From contig OX465283.1 of NCBI GenBank assembly GCA_949987705.1, forward strand, positions 159,417,850-159,481,849: a stretch of 64,000 nucleotides of DNA, written 5' to 3'. The notes beneath the pieces are model-generated. The model was not told the origin of the DNA and did not search any database. It saw nothing but the letters and a program-made list of their open reading frames with translations. Positions 59,904 to 64,000 of this stretch are shown piece after piece (positions within the stretch are counted from its first letter, which is position 1; each line of letters opens with the position of its first letter). Both the position numbers and the translations under genes were made by a program. The stretch comes from Thereva unica (lineage: Eukaryota; Arthropoda; Insecta; Diptera; Therevidae).

Positions 59904-62900
59904 AGTAGTGGCACACTGCATTTCGTTCTAGGAAAGCATAGAAAGCATTGCGTAAAAAAGGGATTGCACAATCAACGAGGAACAACCGCTGAAGCTGAAG
60001 CAGGGGTTTCATGGCTTTAGTTCAAGTCGATCCGAGAAATTTTTCGATCCGAGGTTACATCACTGTCAAGTCGACTTGAAGCCGACTTCAAGTATGCATG
60101 TAGCCTTACTATAAATGTTACCTAATAGCAACATTTAACAATTGAAAGAACAGCATCTATTTTATTATATGGAGATATATAGTGTGTTATTATATGTATT
60201 TAAAGGCGAAACAAAATTGTTAACAAACGCAAATATTTGTATAAATTTCAATGAGTCATCCAATGAGTTTTGGAGTTACCACAAACTGATACAAGTTTTT
60301 AGTAACTGAGTCTTTCGTATTGTGATTTTTGAGCTTTATGAATACTTCAGTGTGAAAATATACACAAATAGAAAACAATATTATTTAAACTTTGGTAATT
60401 GCTGAGAAGAATAGAATATAGCTTATGATATTGGGATTCTTCATTGAATATTTCACCTCATGTACACCTGAATAAGAAAAGTTTTGCAATCAACGCAGGA
60501 ACAAAAACTTATAAGGAAAACTAGGAAAATTTTGGATATAATTCAAATTCAAATCCCTTTAATTTCTACAAACTAATTCTATTAGATTACTAAACGAAAA
60601 AATACTGTATTCAATGAATATGACACGAAACAGTGTGTTGTAAAAATAATCAGGTTAAATCAGCCAATATTCAATAGATACTGGACTAATAACAAAGGCA
60701 GGACAACCACGCAACGGCTAGCTCGATGGCCAGTAAGATGGAGTTAAAACCTTTATATTGTAGTTTAGGAAACGACACAATAATCGGAACGCAGCTATTT
60801 ACTATTTATTGGCTAGATTAGCACAAATCCAAATAGGTTTTGAATTTCCTTGATGATTTTGAGTTTACGATTTGATGAAATCGAAATCTGTTAACATCCT
60901 ATCAAAAAGTTATCGCTATCATAACAAAATTTTAAAACCGTGTCAAGTAAGCACAGTGAAAATAAAATTACATTTTTAGCACTTTATAGTTGCTTCTTTT
61001 TATATCGCATTATGTTCCAGCGATCTGACTTTCTAACCATTGCAAATAAATTCAAAAACGTATCGCACTGTCAAAAAATTATGACAGTCGACAAATTTGT
61101 CATGCTGAATTGGCTGAATAGTCAGTAGCTATATTTCGAGCGAGATTTCATTGAAACAGCAGAACGATTTCATTTTCTATGCAAAACATCACATTTCACT
61201 TGAGATTTCGTTCGAAATTCGCATTTTTGCCGAAATCGAAGAATTACACGTGCGATGGAAACATGGTATTATTAAAAACAACGGATTTTAACTCTGATGG
61301 AGACATGGTATTAAGGGGAGTTTACACTCCGCACACAAAGTGGAAGAAAGAGTGGACCTGTAAAAAAGACAATTTTATTAATTTCAATCATTTCCACATT
61401 TGGTTTTCGAAAATGTTGATAACAAGAGCTGAGTTTCCATGCAGGGTTTGCTCTGAGCTTATTAAGATTACCTAAGTGCTCATGGAAACGGGGATTGAGT
61501 AAAATTACGTTAAATCCAAGAAAACTCGACGAAACCAGTTCGGTAAAGCTGGGTTTTGCATATACTTATGTGTGTTTGAGTATCTTTTAATGAACATATA
61601 CCAACGAACCGGAAAACAGCATCGAGTTAACTTGGAAAACTTTTTGTTTACTCAACGAAAACTCTACCTCGGCTTATGGAAACACAGTAAAGGTAAATAT
61701 GCAAAAACATCTAACAAAACCACAAGAAACCGCGAAAGTGGGATCTAATTGGCGTTAGAATATTGAAATTTAACGAAATTACAGCTTTTTGCGGTCTACG
61801 CAAAGAATAAAGCCTATTTTTAGGTTGTAGTTTGATTTTGCCACTTTGGTGAAACCGAGACAGAGCCGCTCTATCTTCTATGCGATAAAGGAGCTCAGAT
61901 TTGCATTTCTACTTTTATGTTGGGATGTAAACTTCTCTTTGAGGTCTGCGCAAAAGGGTTTGAAATTTATATTAAATATAAAATCATCCAATCACACGAG
62001 TTTAGCATATTCGGGCCTATCGTGAACTCCGCATGGAGTTCTGAGTTCTACGGAGAAAAAATTCTATCCGAACTAATAACATCATCGGGAATTCTGCTGG
62101 AGTAACAAAATGTTTTCTCATGTTTTAACCCGCTTTCGGTTTTCGAAATAAGTTGTCGCATCTGTAAGTATGTCAAACTGACATTTTTATACTTCAGTAA
62201 GAACATAATTTTTCATTTTTAAGAAATAGATGGCGATGGGAAAAGAATGGAATCGAAACAGAAACGAGTTAAACCGGAGTATACGATAGGGCTTGCGATT
62301 TGTCAACAACTATTTTTCGCTTTTCTAACAATTTTTTGGTGCCTTCATTAACGAAGATGTAAAGTAATTTTGATCGAATTTTGTAAATTGTGAATTTTGT
62401 ATTTCTAGTATAAATCCAGATTTATACATTTCATTCAATCTTGCTTGCAATAAAGAGAATAACAGAGGCCAAATTTAGTCCCCCCCTTTGTCTTCTCTGG
62501 GGAATTAAAGGAGCATAACTAACTATAAATTTAATTGGAATAGATAAAAGTAATTATCTTAATAGGCTTAGCTTATAAAATTAATATATATCAAGGAGCA
62601 TGTTTGTTCATCATACATTTTCGTTGTGATATTTAACTACTAAGCATTTACTTGCTTGGTTTTTTTAAAAACATTAGTAAAATTTTAACATTTCATATTT
62701 TTTTAACAATAATTTCAAAATTGTTTCCCAATTATTATTTTGTTTTGTTTTTTTCAAATTCATTTTTTAAACGTATTTTTTAATTGACTAAAATTTGGCT
62801 TACCAGTTGAAAGTCGAGCATGCATTAAATATGCAGTTTTTTGTGTTATGAAAATATTTATTTCGTTTTTTTTTTAAATTTCCTATTTATTTGGATATTA

Positions 62901-62925
62901 AAAAATGATCCAAAATCCCTCTGGG
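59904..62925 (-). other. fru intron / 3' UTR of the proximal zinc-finger exon
   Basis: The 300-400 bases just left of 62925 are the expected 3' UTR of the exon. Farther left, 61.1-62.3 kb has 'catggaaac' words repeated but no element ends; frames at 60940, 61179 and 61917 carry no motif. Confidence 0.4.
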
Positions 62926-63324
62926 TTAAACGCCTTCTATAATGTCAATATCATTGTCAGCTGTGACAGTTGTTGTTGGTGTTCTTGATCGCATAATAAT
63001 GGCAGATGTAGTAGCGCATGATGGAAATTTATTAATTGATGTTGATGTTGTTGTTGATAATGTAGTTCTTGCAGAAGAAGAATGTGGTAATTTAATATCG
63101 GCAGTTGTTATAACATTGTTATCATCTGATGTTTTATTATTAATATTATTTAAAAAATTATTAACTGTTGTATCAACATCATCATTAATATCGTCATCAT
63201 CATCGTGATCATGATCCAAATGATGATGATGATGATGATGTGTATGATGATCGAGATTCCATAATAGCGAATTTGTTGCTGAGCTTAATATATTGGAATA
63301 ATTCCAGCTCAGATACTGGCTATA
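62926..63324 (-). CDS. fru: In-frame 132-codon extension beyond the TGA of the fru exon (candidate readthrough)
   Basis: Starting at the codon right after TGA, the frame runs YSQYLSWNYSNILSSATNSL, LWNLDHHTHHHHHHHLDHDH and an Asp/Asn/Thr-rich stretch to IIEGV and TAA (62926-62928). There are 132 codons without a stop in AT-rich DNA. The first 25 residues are not repetitive and look protein-like; the rest is His/Asp/Asn/Ser/Thr-rich like many insect transcription-factor tails. It could be made by UGA readthrough, or the TGA may be a recent stop or a sequence error in a longer exon. The base after TGA is T, not the leakiest C context. The extension is seen; its translation is inferred. Confidence 0.5.
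   Translation of the reverse strand, partial: YSQYLSWNYSNILSSATNSLLWNLDHHTHHHHHHHLDHDHDDDDDINDDVDTTVNNFLNNINNKTSDDNNVITTADIKLPHSSSARTTLSTTTSTSINKFPSCATTSAIIMRSRTPTTTVTADNDIDIIEGV
63214..63243. repeat. (ATG/CAT)n microsatellite encoding a His run in the extension
   Basis: 'tgatgatgatgatgatgatg' on the + strand; on the minus strand it reads CAT repeats in the frame of the fru extension, so length changes would add or remove whole residues. Confidence 0.85.
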
Positions 63325-63728
63325 TCATTCCGATGTTGAATTACTCTGCGATTGCTGCTGTGCTGCAACATTAAATGCACTTGTTGCTGCAGCTGCTGCT
63401 GCCGCCCATGCTGCCTGTGATACAGCAGCTATTTGCGTTTGTGTTGGTGATTGTGATGATGCTGTTGCTGTTGCGGCGGTTGTTAATGTATTGTCAAATT
63501 TTCTTGTATCTGGATTATACATTGGATGTTTAAATTTGCAATGTGTTCGTAAATTATCGCTACGTGTATATGTTGCCCGACAGAGGGGGCATTCAAAACG
63601 TCCAGGAAAATGCACATGATAATGATTACGTATATGTGTTACAACTTTACCACATAGCTTGCAGCGATGTAGATTGCATCCGCCAGATAGACGTTCAAAT
63701 GTGAGCCGCATGTGCCAGGCCTTTGAGC
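63325..63728 (-). CDS. fru: fruitless, proximal alternative 3' exon encoding a C2H2 zinc-finger pair
   Basis: The exon begins after GTTGCAG (acceptor at 63729-63735) with two bases of a split codon, the same phase as the other zinc-finger exon. It reads SKAWHMRLTFERLSGGCNLH, finger 1 CKLCGKVVTHIRNHYHVH and finger 2 CPLCRATYTRSDNLRTHC-KFKH. PMYNPDTRKFDN and an Ala/Gln/Ser/Thr-rich tail (AAWAAAAAAATSAF) follow, ending at TGA 63325-63327. The HIRNHYHVHFPGRF and YTRSDNLRTH signatures are those I associate with a Fruitless C-terminal type. The usual role is DNA binding by a BTB-ZF regulator of sexual behaviour and neural wiring. The same frame is open well past the TGA (see the next entry). Confidence 0.86.
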
Positions 63729-64000
63729 CTGCAACACACATAAAAAGAGACGCGAAAAGAAAAGAAAATATTTTGTTGGTGATTCACAAGAAATTATAAA
63801 AAAAAAATTAAAAATAAAAATAAATAAATAATAATAATAATAAATATTAAGATAAAATGAAAATGAATTATTATTTTTTTTTTATAAACTAAACAGATTA
63901 TATACGGTATACTTGAATTTTTGTTGTCTTTGCATATTTATTTAAAAAAATTAAAAATTGGGTTTTTTGTGCTTATTTTGAAACTTTTTTTCGATTACTA
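63729..64000 (-). other. fru intron upstream of the proximal zinc-finger exon
   Basis: An acceptor and a modest pyrimidine tract (on the minus strand) adjoin the exon. The rest is AT-rich, with a TAA/TAT patch at 63826-63846. Confidence 0.6.

Noticed and set aside
62942..63208. 88-codon plus-strand frame opposite the fru extension
   Set aside because: It is the antisense of GAT/CAT-rich DNA that lacks stops on both strands. The minus strand is preferred because it continues the zinc-finger frame.

Overview
The window looks like nuclear DNA of an insect, most likely a fly (Diptera). It is AT-rich, its genes have introns with GT-AG junctions, and it carries many decayed transposons. Five protein-coding genes can be reconstructed, plus the 3' part of a sixth, large gene that enters from the right-hand edge. 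The order assignment rests on gene content and is an inference.

Layout. From 1 to 2.58 kb there is repeat-rich DNA with two short inverted-repeat elements. A SWIB/DEK_C-type chromatin protein gene lies at 2.59-3.68 kb on the minus strand (three exons, 242 aa). A possible isolated first exon sits at 4.54 kb. A TMA7 (ribosome-associated) gene follows at 5.99-6.18 kb (+), then a Vti1b-like Qb-SNARE gene at 9.20-9.59 kb (+). The space between them is a transposon graveyard that includes a Jockey-like LINE interrupted by two further elements. A six-exon homologue of vertebrate C2orf69 (mitochondrial, serine-hydrolase-like, 423 aa) spans 14.41-19.18 kb (-), and its 3.2-kb first intron is full of LINE fragments. 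A two-pore-domain potassium channel occupies 19.39-20.47 kb (-), on the same strand and only about 0.2 kb upstream of the C2orf69-like gene.

From 20.5 to 37 kb I see no convincing gene: LINE relics, a broken DDE transposase with nested SINE and LINE tails, a roughly 120-bp tandem repeat, and several MITEs. From about 37 kb to the right edge the window belongs to the 3' end of a gene I read as fruitless (fru), on the minus strand. Two alternative terminal exons, each encoding a pair of C2H2 zinc fingers, lie about 24 kb apart (62.93-63.73 kb and 38.09-38.55 kb). Both begin at an acceptor in the same phase, as alternatives spliced to one shared upstream exon should. The BTB domain and common exons would lie beyond the right edge.

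The most interesting observation is in the upstream zinc-finger exon. Its frame ends at a single TGA (63325-63327), but the same frame then stays open for 132 codons with protein-like composition before a TAA. This is a candidate stop-codon readthrough, or a species-specific premature stop, in a sex-determination and neural transcription factor. Other points are a lysine in place of the usual threonine in the second pore filter of the K2P channel, a hAT-type element with a perfect 8-bp target duplication, several MITE insertions whose pre-insertion sites can be reconstructed, and dispersed repeat families with two or more copies in the window.
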